From positions 192,345 to 256,344 of the forward strand of contig NZ_NEGZ01000001.1 in the NCBI RefSeq assembly GCF_002127585.1: a DNA stretch of 64,000 nucleotides. The letters are read 5' to 3'. Positions 17,242-25,663 of this stretch are shown here, piece by piece (position 1 is the first letter of the stretch; each line of letters begins with the position of its first letter). The translations under genes were made by a program, and so were the position numbers. Under the pieces are notes generated by a model. It was not told the origin of the DNA. It made no database searches and saw nothing but the letters and a program-made list of their open reading frames with translations. Source of the DNA: Janthinobacterium sp. GW458P. Lineage in GTDB: Bacteria; Pseudomonadota; Gammaproteobacteria; Burkholderiales; Burkholderiaceae_D.

Positions 17242-18324
17242 ATGTCCAATTCGCATACTGTGTCGGCCGCCCGCACGCAGGCGGCCAGGGGCTTGCCGCC
17301 TGCGCCGCAGCTGATTGGCGACTCGGCCGCCATGCAGGCCTTGCGCGCGCAGATCGGCCGCATCGCCCGCTGCGGCGCGCCGGTGGCTATCCGCGGCGAA
17401 TCGGGCAGCGGCAAGGAACTGGCGGCGCGCGCCATCCATGCGCAAGGGGAGCGCGCCCGCTTCCCGTTCATTGCCGTCAATTGCGCGGCCATCCCCGAGG
17501 CGCTGATGGAGGCGGAGTTCTTCGGCTGCCGCCAGGGAGCGTATACGGGCGCGCTGCATGAGCGGGAAGGGCTGTTCCAGGCGGCCAACGGCGGCAGCCT
17601 GCTGCTTGACGAGGTCGACGACCTCCCGCTGGCCATGCAGGTGAAGCTGCTGCGCGCGCTGCAGGAGCAGCGCGTGCGCAAGCTCGGCGGCAGCGCCGAT
17701 GAGGCCGTTGATGTGCGCATCCTGTGCGCCAGCCAGCATGGTCTGGCGCGTGGCATGGCGGCGCGTACCTTTCGCCAGGACCTGTATTACCGGCTCAATG
17801 TGATTGAACTGGTCCTGCCGCCGCTGCGTGAACGGCTCGGCGATCTGCCTGTATTATGTGAGGCAATTCTGGCGCGCCTGGCGCCACGGCAAAGCGTGCG
17901 CCTGGCGCCGCCGGTGCTGGACGCCTTGCGCCACTACGCGTTCCCGGGCAATGTGCGCGAACTGGAAAACCTGCTGGAACGGGCACTGGCCTTTGCCGAC
18001 GATGGCGTGATCGCACTCGATGGTCTGGGCTTGCCGAGCACGGCGACGGCCTCGGTCACGCCCTTGAAGACGGTCCTGCCGGGCGTCGAGCGGCAACTGT
18101 CCCTGCCGGGTATGGCGACGCGCGACGCGGCGCCGCTTCTGCCGCTGGCCTTGTATTTGCGCCAGGCCGAGCGTGAAATGATCACGCTGGCGCTGGTACG
18201 CGAGCGCTACCACCGCGCACGGGCGGCGCGGCAACTGGGGCTCAGTGCGCGCCAGTTGCGTTACCGGATGCAAAAGTTGATGATACAGGAGTCCTGGCTT
18301 GATGATGGCATGGAAGATAGATGA
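17242..18324 (+). CDS. Sigma-54 activator, PilR-like but without receiver domain
   Basis: A 360-residue bacterial enhancer-binding protein. The AAA+ domain begins almost at once: Walker A GESGSGKE at 52-59, GAYTGA (a GAFTGA variant) at 99-104, Walker B LLLDEV at 120-125, arginine-finger region RTFRQDLYYRLNVIEL. The C-terminal Fis-type helix-turn-helix (LGLSARQLRYRMQKL) closely resembles PilR. Full PilR is about 450-500 residues with an N-terminal receiver that PilS phosphorylates; here only about 23 residues precede the AAA+ domain and no pilS gene is present. The ATG at 17242 follows GGGAG-type bases. The likely outcome is constitutive or differently controlled activity, or a decaying remnant. 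Confidence 0.88.
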   Translation: MSNSHTVSAARTQAARGLPPAPQLIGDSAAMQALRAQIGRIARCGAPVAIRGESGSGKELAARAIHAQGERARFPFIAVNCAAIPEALMEAEFFGCRQGAYTGALHEREGLFQAANGGSLLLDEVDDLPLAMQVKLLRALQEQRVRKLGGSADEAVDVRILCASQHGLARGMAARTFRQDLYYRLNVIELVLPPLRERLGDLPVLCEAILARLAPRQSVRLAPPVLDALRHYAFPGNVRELENLLERALAFADDGVIALDGLGLPSTATASVTPLKTVLPGVERQLSLPGMATRDAAPLLPLALYLRQAEREMITLALVRERYHRARAARQLGLSARQLRYRMQKLMIQESWLDDGMEDR

Positions 18325-18913
18325 AGACGGCTGGTGCGACGGCGCCGTGCGCTACGACTCGCCGTATTGTGATGCGCGTCCGGAAGGCGCGCAAATCGAC
18401 TTGCTGGTGATTCACAACATCAGCTTGCCCGGGGGACATTTTGGCGGGCCGCATGTGTCGGACTTGTTTACGGGCCGGGTAGATTATAATGCCGATCCTT
18501 CCTTCGCCGACCTGCGTGGCTTGCAGGTGTCGGCGCACTTTTTTGTGCGGCGCGATGGCGCGTTGTTGCAATATGTTTCGGCTGACCAGCGCGCCTGGCA
18601 TGCCGGCACGTCCACGTTCGAGGGACGCCCGCAGTGCAATGAATATTCCATCGGTATCGAAATGGAAGGCTCGGATATTACTCCCTTCCAGCCGCGGCAA
18701 TATCATGTTCTGGCGGCATTGACGGCCGCGCTGGCGGCGCGCTACGGGCTGGCCCATGTGCGCGGACATGAACATATCGCGCCTGGCAGGAAGACGGATC
18801 CGGGGCCATATTTTGACTGGAATTGCTACCAGGAATGTTGGTTGGGAGCGCTGCGCGAACGGCCGGCGTTAGCGCTTACTTCGCGGGTATTGGGCTTCCC
18901 GTCGGCGCGCTGA
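18302..18913 (+). CDS. ampD: 1,6-anhydro-N-acetylmuramyl-L-alanine amidase AmpD
   Basis: A 203-residue cytoplasmic amidase that removes the peptide from anhydro-muropeptides during cell-wall recycling. It is an amidase_2 family member with LLVIHNISLPGGHFGG (first zinc His), AHFFVRRDGALLQYV, RAWHAGTSTFEGR, NEYSIGIEMEG and VRGHEHIAPGRKTDPGP (remaining His/Asp ligands). Two ATG codons (18302, 18305) and a TTG (18299) are possible starts behind AGGAG at 18287-18291; I used 18302. It overlaps the sigma-54 activator gene by 23 bp. In gammaproteobacteria AmpD activity controls AmpR and beta-lactamase induction; no such genes are seen here. Confidence 0.95.
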   Translation: MMAWKIDEDGWCDGAVRYDSPYCDARPEGAQIDLLVIHNISLPGGHFGGPHVSDLFTGRVDYNADPSFADLRGLQVSAHFFVRRDGALLQYVSADQRAWHAGTSTFEGRPQCNEYSIGIEMEGSDITPFQPRQYHVLAALTAALAARYGLAHVRGHEHIAPGRKTDPGPYFDWNCYQECWLGALRERPALALTSRVLGFPSAR

Positions 18914-18957
18914 AAAGTCAACCGAAATCGTAGAAGAAAGAACAAAAAATTACCAGG

Positions 18958-18988
18958 GGCGATGCCTGAAAACTATTGCATCGCCTTT
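18958..18988 (+). terminator. Weak terminator behind ampD
   Basis: An 8-bp stem (GGCGATGC at 18958-18965, GCATCGCC at 18978-18985) is followed by only three T. It lies 45 bp after the ampD stop and just before the NrdR-like boxes, so it separates ampD from nrdA transcription at least in part. Confidence 0.5.
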
Positions 18989-18996
18989 CGATGGGT

Positions 18997-19039
18997 ACTA
19001 CAATTAGTGCGGAATTTGGATTCAACGACTATATGTAGT
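18997..19039. promoter_or_regulatory. Tandem NrdR-like boxes upstream of nrdA
   Basis: Two 12-base inverted repeats of the form ACTA-N4-TAGT occur at 18997-19008 and 19028-19039, and both continue TAGTGC to the right. Their start-to-start distance is 31 bp, about three helical turns, which is the known spacing of paired NrdR boxes (core near ACTATATATAGT). NrdR represses ribonucleotide reductase genes. A possible promoter follows (TTGTCA at 19065-19070, GATAAA at 19088-19093). No other feature was recognised in the 380-bp gap. Confidence 0.75.
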
Positions 19040-19294
19040 GCCATCACAGACGTTTTCATAATTATTGTCAAAGCTACCCGGATTGCTGATAAAGCACTGG
19101 AACTGGCGGTTTATCACCCTTGATCGTGTTTCACGCCAGCCGGGCAGTGCGGGTTGGCTGTATGAATTCTGACTGTGAATTATTTACTATTTAGCAATAA
19201 ATACCTGAAGAAACCCTGACCATCGGGCGTTCTATTCAACAACATACGCGGCAGCAAAACTGCAGGCTGACTTTAGCTGACAACGGGAGCTTCA

Positions 19295-22252
19295 ATGCAA
19301 TCACCTCAAGATATTTCCATCCATCCAACGCCAGCATCGCCAGCGCCCAGCGCGGCCAATAGCGTGGCGAGCACGGGCGCGGCCTTGGGCGACTATCGCA
19401 TCATCCGCCGCAACGGTGCGGTGGTGGCATTTGAGCCTTCGAAGATCGCCATCGCCATGACCAAGGCGTTTTTGGCCGTTAACGGCGGCCAGGGCGCTGC
19501 CTCTGCCCGTATCCGCGAACTGGTGGAACAGCTGACCGCTGGCGTCGTCGCGGCGCTGGTGCGCCGCCAGCCGGGCGGCGGCACCTTCCACATCGAAGAC
19601 GTGCAGGACCAGGTGGAGCTGTCGCTGATGCGTTCGGGTGAGCACGACGTGGCGCGTGCCTACGTGCTGTACCGCGCCAAGCACATGGAAGAGCGCCGTC
19701 TGCAGAAGGAAGCGCAGGGCGCTGCCGCGCAAGTTTCCGCACCGCAATTGAATGTCACCGACAACGGCGTGCGCCGCCTGCTGGACATGCAGGAAGTGCG
19801 CGACCTGATCAACGCCGCCTGCGCCGGCCTGGAAAAGCACGTCGATGCCGACGCCATCCTCGCTGAAACCGTGAAAAACCTGTACGACGGCGTGCCCGTC
19901 GAAGAACTGCACAAGTCGGCCATCCTGGCGGCGCGCGCGCTGATGGAAAAAGACCCGGCCTACAGCCAGGTCACGGCCCGCATCCTGCTGCACACGGTGC
20001 GCAAGGAAGTGTTCGGCAAGGAAGTGCCGCAAGCGGCCGCTGCCGCCGAATACCTGACGTATTTCCCGGCCTATATCGCCAAGGGCATCGCCGCCGAGCT
20101 GCTGAACCCGGTACTCGCCAGTTTCGACCTCGAGCGCCTGGCGAAAGCCATCGTTGCCGACCGCGACTTGCAGTTCGGCTACATTGGCCTGCAAACCCTG
20201 TACGACCGCTACTTCCTGCACATCCAGGACGTGCGCATCGAAATGCCGCAAGCGTTCTACATGCGCGTGGCCATGGGCCTGGCGCTGAACGAGGCGGACC
20301 GCGAAGCGCGCGCCATCGAGTTCTACAGCCTGCTGTCCTCGTTCGACTTCATGAGCTCGACCCCGACCCTGTTCAATTCGGGCACCCTGCGCTCGCAGCT
20401 GTCGTCGTGCTACCTGAGCACCGTCTCCGATGACCTGGAAGGCATCTACGACGCCATCAAGGACAACGCGCTGCTGGCCAAGTTCGCCGGCGGCCTGGGT
20501 AACGACTGGACGCCGGTGCGCGCCCTGGGCGCCCACATCAAGGGCACCAACGGCAAGTCGCAAGGCGTGGTGCCGTTCCTGAAAGTGGTCAACGACACGG
20601 CCGTGGCAGTCAACCAGGGCGGCAAGCGCAAGGGCGCCGTCTGCGCCTACCTGGAAACCTGGCACATGGACATCGAGGAATTCCTCGACCTGCGCAAGAA
20701 CACGGGCGACGACCGCCGCCGCACGCACGACATGAACACGGCGAACTGGATTCCCGACATGTTCATGAAGCGCGTCATGGAAAAAGGCGAATGGACGCTG
20801 TTCTCGCCGTCGGACACACCGGATCTGCATGACAAGGTCGGCAAGGCCTTTGAACAGGCTTACCTGGGCTACGAAGCCAAGGCCGCCGCCGGCGAAATCC
20901 GCGTCTTCAAGAAGATCGCGGCGCTGGACCTGTGGCGCAAGATGCTGTCGATGCTGTTTGAAACGGGCCACCCATGGATCACGTTCAAGGATCCGTGCAA
21001 CATCCGCAGCCCGCAGTCGCACGTCGGCGTCGTCCACAGCTCGAACCTGTGCACGGAAATCACGCTGAACACGGGCCCTGACGAAATCGCCGTCTGCAAC
21101 CTCGGTTCCGTCAACATGCCGGCGCACATGAAGGAAGGCAAGCTCGATCACGTCAAGCTGGCCAAGACCATCCGCACCGCCATGCGCATGCTAGACAACG
21201 TCATCGACATCAATTACTACGCCGTCGACAAGGCGCGCAATTCGAACATGCGCCACCGTCCGGTCGGCATGGGCATCATGGGCTTCCAGGACTGCCTGCA
21301 CATGATGCGCGTGCCGTTCGCCTCGGACGCCGCCGTGTCGTTTGCCGACACCTCGATGGAAGCCGTCTGCTACTACGCCTACCTGGCGTCGACGGAACTG
21401 GCCGAAGAGCGCGGCCGCTATGAGTCGTACGCCGGTTCGCTGTGGGACCGCGGCATCCTGCCGCAGGACTCGGTCAAATTGCTGCTTGAGGAGCGCGGCG
21501 GCTACCTGGAAGTCGATTCCTCGTCGGCCATGGACTGGACCCCGGTGCGCGAACGCATCGCCAAGTTCGGCATGCGCAACTCGAACTGCGTGGCCATCGC
21601 CCCGACGGCGACGATTTCGAACATCATCGGCGTTTCGGCCTGTATCGAGCCGACGTTCCAGAACCTGTACGTGAAATCGAACCTGTCGGGCGAATTTACC
21701 GAGATCAACGGCTACCTGGTGCGCGACCTGAAGGCGCGCGATCTGTGGGATGAAGTCATGATCTCCGACCTGAAGTACTTCGACGGCTCGCTGGTGAAGA
21801 TCGACCGCATCCCGCAAGACCTGCGCGATATCTACGCCACGGCCTTTGAAGTGTCGCCAAGCTGGCTGGTGGAAGCGGCTTCGCGTCGCCAGAAGTGGAT
21901 CGACCAGGCACAGTCGCTGAACATCTACATGGCTGGCGCATCGGGCAAGAAGCTCGACGAGACCTACAAGCTGGCATGGCTGCGCGGCCTGAAAACCACC
22001 TACTACCTGCGCACCATCGCCGCTACCCACATGGAGAAATCGACCTCCAAGACGGGTGCCCTGAACGCCGTGGCAGTCGACGGCGGCATGTCGGCCAGCG
22101 CGCAGAGCGCCCAGGCAGCGGTCGTGGCGGCAGCCGCTGCCGCCGTGGCGCCGGCGGCAGCGGTGGCCGCTGCAGCGGACGACGCCGATGGTGAAGCCTG
22201 CTACCTGCGTCCCGGTGATGACGGCTTTGAAGAATGCGAAGCCTGCCAGTAA
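19295..22252 (+). CDS. nrdA: Ribonucleoside-diphosphate reductase class Ia, large subunit
   Basis: A 985-residue NrdA that reduces ribonucleoside diphosphates to deoxy forms with NrdB. After about 30 low-complexity residues comes an ATP-cone (RIIRRNGAVVAFEPSKIAIA, residues 32-125), the allosteric activity site. The catalytic barrel includes LRSQLSSCYLSTVSDDLEGI, NLCTEI, NLGSVNM and RNSNCVAIAPTATISNI. The C-terminal tail ends EECEACQ, carrying the mobile CxxC pair that re-reduces the active site. A Pro/Ala-rich linker (residues about 930-960) precedes this tail. ATG at 19295 follows GGGAG. Transcription is probably NrdR-controlled through the two boxes upstream; nrdB follows after 117 bp. Confidence 0.98.
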   Translation: MQSPQDISIHPTPASPAPSAANSVASTGAALGDYRIIRRNGAVVAFEPSKIAIAMTKAFLAVNGGQGAASARIRELVEQLTAGVVAALVRRQPGGGTFHIEDVQDQVELSLMRSGEHDVARAYVLYRAKHMEERRLQKEAQGAAAQVSAPQLNVTDNGVRRLLDMQEVRDLINAACAGLEKHVDADAILAETVKNLYDGVPVEELHKSAILAARALMEKDPAYSQVTARILLHTVRKEVFGKEVPQAAAAAEYLTYFPAYIAKGIAAELLNPVLASFDLERLAKAIVADRDLQFGYIGLQTLYDRYFLHIQDVRIEMPQAFYMRVAMGLALNEADREARAIEFYSLLSSFDFMSSTPTLFNSGTLRSQLSSCYLSTVSDDLEGIYDAIKDNALLAKFAGGLGNDWTPVRALGAHIKGTNGKSQGVVPFLKVVNDTAVAVNQGGKRKGAVCAYLETWHMDIEEFLDLRKNTGDDRRRTHDMNTANWIPDMFMKRVMEKGEWTLFSPSDTPDLHDKVGKAFEQAYLGYEAKAAAGEIRVFKKIAALDLWRKMLSMLFETGHPWITFKDPCNIRSPQSHVGVVHSSNLCTEITLNTGPDEIAVCNLGSVNMPAHMKEGKLDHVKLAKTIRTAMRMLDNVIDINYYAVDKARNSNMRHRPVGMGIMGFQDCLHMMRVPFASDAAVSFADTSMEAVCYYAYLASTELAEERGRYESYAGSLWDRGILPQDSVKLLLEERGGYLEVDSSSAMDWTPVRERIAKFGMRNSNCVAIAPTATISNIIGVSACIEPTFQNLYVKSNLSGEFTEINGYLVRDLKARDLWDEVMISDLKYFDGSLVKIDRIPQDLRDIYATAFEVSPSWLVEAASRRQKWIDQAQSLNIYMAGASGKKLDETYKLAWLRGLKTTYYLRTIAATHMEKSTSKTGALNAVAVDGGMSASAQSAQAAVVAAAAAAVAPAAAVAAAADDADGEACYLRPGDDGFEECEACQ

Positions 22253-22369
22253 GATTTTAGTTGTCAGCCCGGCACGGCCGGGTTGATTCAATGTTGTTAA
22301 TGTCTGTATTGTCCGATTCAACGGGCCTGTTGCAGACGCCGGTGAGCCGGCATGGAAAGGAAGAAGAAT

Positions 22370-23521
22370 ATGTCGTTGTCTTGGGATGATGAAACCACGT
22401 CGGCAGCTGTGCCGCGTCCGGCGCAGCAAGCGCCACTGGGAAATACCGATTTGAACCTGCCGGCCGGCGCCGAGCCGTCCGAAGCGAACGCCGAGCAAGT
22501 GGCGCGCCGCGTGAATGCCGATGACAAGCGCATCATCAACGGCAAGACGGACGTCAACCAGCTGGTGCCGTTCAAGTACAAGTGGGCGTGGGACAAATAC
22601 CTGGCCGGCTGCGCCAACCACTGGATGCCGCAGGAAGTGAACATGCAGCGCGATATCGAGCTGTGGAAGAACCCGAACGGCCTGACGGACGACGAGCGCC
22701 GCCTGGTCAAGCGCAACCTGGGCTTCTTCGTGACGGCCGACTCGCTGGCCGCCAACAACATCGTGCTGGGCACCTACCGCCATATCACGGCGCCCGAGTG
22801 CCGCCAGTACCTGCTGCGCCAGGCGTTCGAGGAAGCGATCCATACGCACGCCTACCAGTACATCGTCGAATCGCTGGGCCTGGACGAAGGCGAGATCTTC
22901 AACGCCTACAACGAAGTCAAGTCGATCCGCGACAAGGATGAATTCCTGATCCCGTTCATCAACACCCTGACCGACCCGGCGTTCGTCACGGGCACGGTGG
23001 AAAACGACCAGAAGCTGCTGAAATCCCTGATCGTGTTTGCCTGCCTGATGGAAGGCCTGTTCTTCTACGTGGGCTTCACGCAGATCCTGGCGCTGGGCCG
23101 CCAGAACAAGATGATGGGCGCGGCTGAGCAGTACCAGTACATCCTGCGCGACGAATCGATGCACTGCAACTTCGGCATCGACTTGATCAACACGATCAAG
23201 ATGGAAAACCCGCAGCTGTGGACGGCCGCCTTCCGCGAAGAGATCAAGGACCTGTTCATGAAGGCCGTGGAACTGGAATACGCGTACGCGGAAGACACCA
23301 TGCCGCGCGGCGTGCTGGGTCTGAACGCGCCGATGTTCAAGGGCTATTTGCGCTTCATCGCCAACCGCCGCGCGCAGCAGATCGGCATCGAGCCGCTGTT
23401 CGCCCAGGAAGAAAACCCGTTCCCGTGGATGAGCGAAATGATCGACATGAAGAAAGAGCGCAACTTCTTCGAGACGCGCGTGACCGAGTACCAAACGGGT
23501 GGTGCGCTGAACTGGGAATAA
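22370..23521 (+). CDS. nrdB: Ribonucleoside-diphosphate reductase class Ia, small subunit
   Basis: A 383-residue radical-generating subunit. ATG 22370 (MSLSWDDE) has an AAGGA site 8 bp ahead. The di-iron/tyrosyl ferritin-like fold is seen in [16 protein letters not shown], the iron ligands in [18 protein letters not shown], and [19 protein letters not shown]. The C-terminal region ends [12 protein letters not shown], the tail that docks to NrdA. The N-terminal 50 residues are low-complexity, as often in betaproteobacterial NrdB. A strong terminator closes the nrdAB unit. Confidence 0.97.
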   Translation: MSLSWDDETTSAAVPRPAQQAPLGNTDLNLPAGAEPSEANAEQVARRVNADDKRIINGKTDVNQLVPFKYKWAWDKYLAGCANHWMPQEVNMQRDIELWKNPNGLTDDERRLVKRNLGFFVTADSLAANNIVLGTYRHITAPECRQYLLRQAFEEAIHTHAYQYIVESLGLDEGEIFNAYNEVKSIRDKDEFLIPFINTLTDPAFVTGTVENDQKLLKSLIVFACLMEGLFFYVGFTQILALGRQNKMMGAAEQYQYILRDESMHCNFGIDLINTIKMENPQLWTAAFREEIKDLFMKAVELEYAYAEDTMPRGVLGLNAPMFKGYLRFIANRRAQQIGIEPLFAQEENPFPWMSEMIDMKKERNFFETRVTEYQTGGALNWE

Positions 23522-23544
23522 GCCTTCGCTTTCAAAAGCCAAAA

Positions 23545-23573
23545 GCGCCGTCACTGTGACGGCGCTTTTTTTT
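23545..23573 (+). terminator. Intrinsic terminator of nrdAB
   Basis: A near-perfect GC-rich palindrome (GCGCCGTCAC at 23545-23554, GTGACGGCGC at 23556-23565) is followed by eight T. It lies 23 bp after the nrdB stop. From here to 23822 nothing was recognised. Confidence 0.95.
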
Positions 23574-23822
23574 GTGCCTGGCCGAGAAAAATGCCGCCGC
23601 CGGTGGGCGCCGAAAAGCATCAGCGGCACGGCCGGAAAAGCGCCTGCGGCCGCGCCGATATGAGGAGGCCCGCGCCAGCTTTTTCAGTGCTCACGCGCGG
23701 CCGCATCGGAGGCGGAAAATAGCGTTTCCGGACACGCTGGCGGCGGCATTTGGCGCGCGATTGTGCGATAGCGCGCGTATCGTGCAAAAAAGCCCGTGAA
23801 AACGTGTCGTGCCGGTTGCGCA

Positions 23823-23850
23823 TTGACAAGGTTTTCGTGTACTTTATGAG
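23823..23850 (+). promoter_or_regulatory. Candidate sigma-70 promoter of an orphan transcript
   Basis: A perfect -35 hexamer TTGACA (23823-23828), a 16-bp spacer and a -10 candidate TATGAG (23845-23850, four of six consensus). It points at a non-coding stretch closed by a terminator at 23969-24006, not at an obvious gene. Confidence 0.45.
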
Positions 23851-23855
23851 ATTGC

Positions 23856-24006
23856 AAATGCGAGCGTTAGAATGCGGGGTTTTTTGACCAGCGCGGTAAC
23901 GAAAAAACCTCGCAAAACAGGGATACAGATTTACACGGATATGCACAAAACCACACCGTTTTCGTCTGCCGCCGTGCCCGAATTTTTTCAGGCATGGCGG
24001 TTTTTT
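23856..24006 (+). ncRNA. Candidate small RNA of about 150 nt
   Basis: Between the TTGACA promoter and a terminator lies a stretch with no convincing reading frame. It contains a 12-bp stem (GCGGGGTTTTTT at 23874-23885 with AAAAAACCTCGC at 23902-23913, one G-T pair). It ends in a canonical terminator: CCGCCGTGCC (23969-23978) pairs with GGCATGGCGG (23991-24000), followed by six T (24001-24006). Start and end are inferred from these signals. I do not recognise an Rfam family. An alternative is a long leader with premature termination in front of the histone-like gene 300 bp downstream. Confidence 0.45.
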
Positions 24007-24079
24007 ATTTGACGCATGGGTGTTGTGGCGAGCGCGATGCGAGGAGCGAAAAAACGCACGGCATCGAAAACGAATGACC

Positions 24080-24222
24080 GAATTCAGACTTTGCCACCAG
24101 CTGCGAGATAAAGCAGGGTGGCACCGACGATGGCTGAAGTGCTGCAAACGTGAGGAGTTGCAGCAGTTCAGCTGGTGCCGAATTCATTAGCGCAAACGAC
24201 CGTTTGTGCCGATGAATAATTC
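24080..24222 (+). other. Structured leader region ahead of the histone-like gene
   Basis: Several nested pairings occur. ACCAGCTG (24096-24103) pairs with CAGCTGGT (24169-24176) and encloses GCTGCAA (24141-24147) with TTGCAGC (24158-24164). GGCACC (24120-24125) could instead pair with GGTGCC (24174-24179), which would exclude the first stem. A further hairpin pairs GCAAACG (24192-24198) with CGTTTGT (24201-24207), with GAATTCAT/ATGAAT-type arms outside it. The alternatives resemble a switchable leader, but no known riboswitch was identified. Confidence 0.35.
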
Positions 24223-24302
24223 GCCTGGCCTATCCCTGTGGTGGGTCGGACGGGTTTAAATCTTGTAGCTTAAATTTCTCATCTCAGATGAAGGAGAGAC
24301 AA

Positions 24303-25580
24303 ATGGCAACAGCCGCTAAGAAATCAGAAGTAAAGAAACCAGCCGCCAAGGCTGCTCCTGCCGCGAAGAAGCCGGCAGCCGCAGCCAAGACGGTTGCCGC
24401 TAAACCAGCTGCGAAAGCCGCAGCCAAACCAGTCGCCAAGGCCGCAGCGAAACCTGCAGCCAAAGTGGTTGCCAAGCCAGCAGCAAAAGTGGCAGCCAAG
24501 CCAGTAGCGAAAGCCGCAGCGAAATCTGCCGCCAAGGCCAGCGCAAAACCGGCAGCCAAGCCGGCAGCGAAAGTTGCAGCGAAACCTGTCGCCAAGGCAG
24601 CAGCCAAGCCAGCAGTGAAAAAAGCTGCAGCCAAACCGGCAGCCAAACCGGCCGCCAAGCCAGCAGCAAAAGTCGCGGCAAAACCTGCCGCCAAGGCAGC
24701 AGCCAAGCCGGCAGTGAAAAAAGCGGCAGCGAAACCTGCCGCCAAGGCAGCAGCCAAGCCAGCAGCGAAAAAAGTCGTCGCCAAGGCAGCAGCGAAGCCG
24801 GCCGTCAAGGCAGCAGCGAAGCCAGCAGCAAAAGCGGCCGCCAAGCCAGCAGCCAAAGCGGCAGCCAAGCCAGCAGTGAAAAAAGCCGCAGCGAAACCTG
24901 CCGCCAAAGCTGCAGCGAAACCGGCTGCCAAAGCGGCAGCCAAGCCAGCAGCGAAAAAAGTCGTCGCCAAAGCAGCAGCCAAGCCAGCAGCAAAAGCTGC
25001 AGCGAAGCCTGCGGCCAAGGTAGCAGCGAAGCCGGCAGCGAAAGCAGCAGCCAAGCCAGCGGCCAAGGTAGCAGCGAAGCCAGCGGCGAAAGCAGCAGCC
25101 AAGCCAGCGGCCAAGGCAGCAGCGAAGCCGGCAGCCAAAGCGGCAGCCAAGCCAGCAGCGAAAGTCGCGGCCAAGCCGGCAGCCAAAGCGGCAGCGAAAC
25201 CCGCCGCCAAGGTTGTAGCGAAGCCGGCAGCGAAACCTGCAGCCAAGCCAGCGGCCAAGGTAGCAGCGAAGCCAGCAGCGAAACCTGCAGCCAAGCCAGC
25301 CGCCAAGCCGGCAGCGAAAGCCGCAGCGAAACCTGCCGCCAAGCCAGCTGCAGCACCAGCAGTGGTGGCGCCAGCTCCGGTAGCCGCGGCCCCGGCAGCA
25401 GCGCCGGCGGCGCCAGCCGCCGTTGCCGCCAAGCCAGCCGCCAAGAAGGCTGCGCCTAAAAAGGCCGCACCGAAGAAGGCTGCTGTCGCCAAACCATCGG
25501 CACCTATCGCACCTGTAGCAAAAACCGTGTTGGCACCGGCTGCAGCCTGGCCATTCCCAACCAGCACCCGCCCATCGTAA
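24303..25580 (+). CDS. Histone-H1-like Lys/Ala/Pro repeat protein
   Basis: A 425-residue, highly basic, low-complexity protein. ATG 24303 is 6 bp behind AAGGAG. Residues 1-20 (MATAAKKSEVKKPAAKAAPA) lead into about 45 units of KPAAK or AAAKPAAK type, ending near residue 355; then comes an Ala/Pro/Val section, a short KKAAPKKAAPKKAA block and a non-repetitive end PFPTSTRPS. There is no globular domain. A larger block with KKAAAKPAAK and KKVVAKAAAKPA occurs twice. Eukaryote-H1-tail-like proteins such as Bordetella BpH1 bind and condense DNA; this one is unusually long. DNA repeats suggest length variation by recombination. An open frame on the opposite strand is a composition artefact. Confidence 0.85.
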   Translation: MATAAKKSEVKKPAAKAAPAAKKPAAAAKTVAAKPAAKAAAKPVAKAAAKPAAKVVAKPAAKVAAKPVAKAAAKSAAKASAKPAAKPAAKVAAKPVAKAAAKPAVKKAAAKPAAKPAAKPAAKVAAKPAAKAAAKPAVKKAAAKPAAKAAAKPAAKKVVAKAAAKPAVKAAAKPAAKAAAKPAAKAAAKPAVKKAAAKPAAKAAAKPAAKAAAKPAAKKVVAKAAAKPAAKAAAKPAAKVAAKPAAKAAAKPAAKVAAKPAAKAAAKPAAKAAAKPAAKAAAKPAAKVAAKPAAKAAAKPAAKVVAKPAAKPAAKPAAKVAAKPAAKPAAKPAAKPAAKAAAKPAAKPAAAPAVVAPAPVAAAPAAAPAAPAAVAAKPAAKKAAPKKAAPKKAAVAKPSAPIAPVAKTVLAPAAAWPFPTSTRPS

Positions 25581-25615
25581 TCCCAACGAGACGGATGCCT
25601 GGATGAGGCAACACG

Positions 25616-25651
25616 CCGCTGTGTGACTCAATCACACAGCGGTTTTTTTTT
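25616..25651 (+). terminator. Intrinsic terminator behind histone-like gene
   Basis: A perfect 11-bp stem (CCGCTGTGTGA at 25616-25626, TCACACAGCGG at 25632-25642) with a 5-base loop is followed by nine T. The yggT ribosome site begins directly after it. Confidence 0.95.
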
Positions 25652-25663
25652 GGAGAATTTGTC

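Noticed and set aside
24115-24129. T-box riboswitch
   Set aside because: Only the antiterminator-like string matches; no specifier stem was found, the downstream gene is not an amino-acid or synthetase gene, and T-boxes are not expected in this group.
24350-25350. Regular short repeats that could suggest a CRISPR array or tandem satellite
   Set aside because: The units are in frame, continuously coding and without unique spacers; they encode KPAAK repeats.
24284-25567. 427-codon open frame on the minus strand opposite the histone-like gene
   Set aside because: Its Gly/Ala/Leu/Phe repeats are the reverse complement of the Lys/Ala/Pro repeats; there is no ribosome site or independent structure, and the plus-strand gene has a good ribosome site and terminator.
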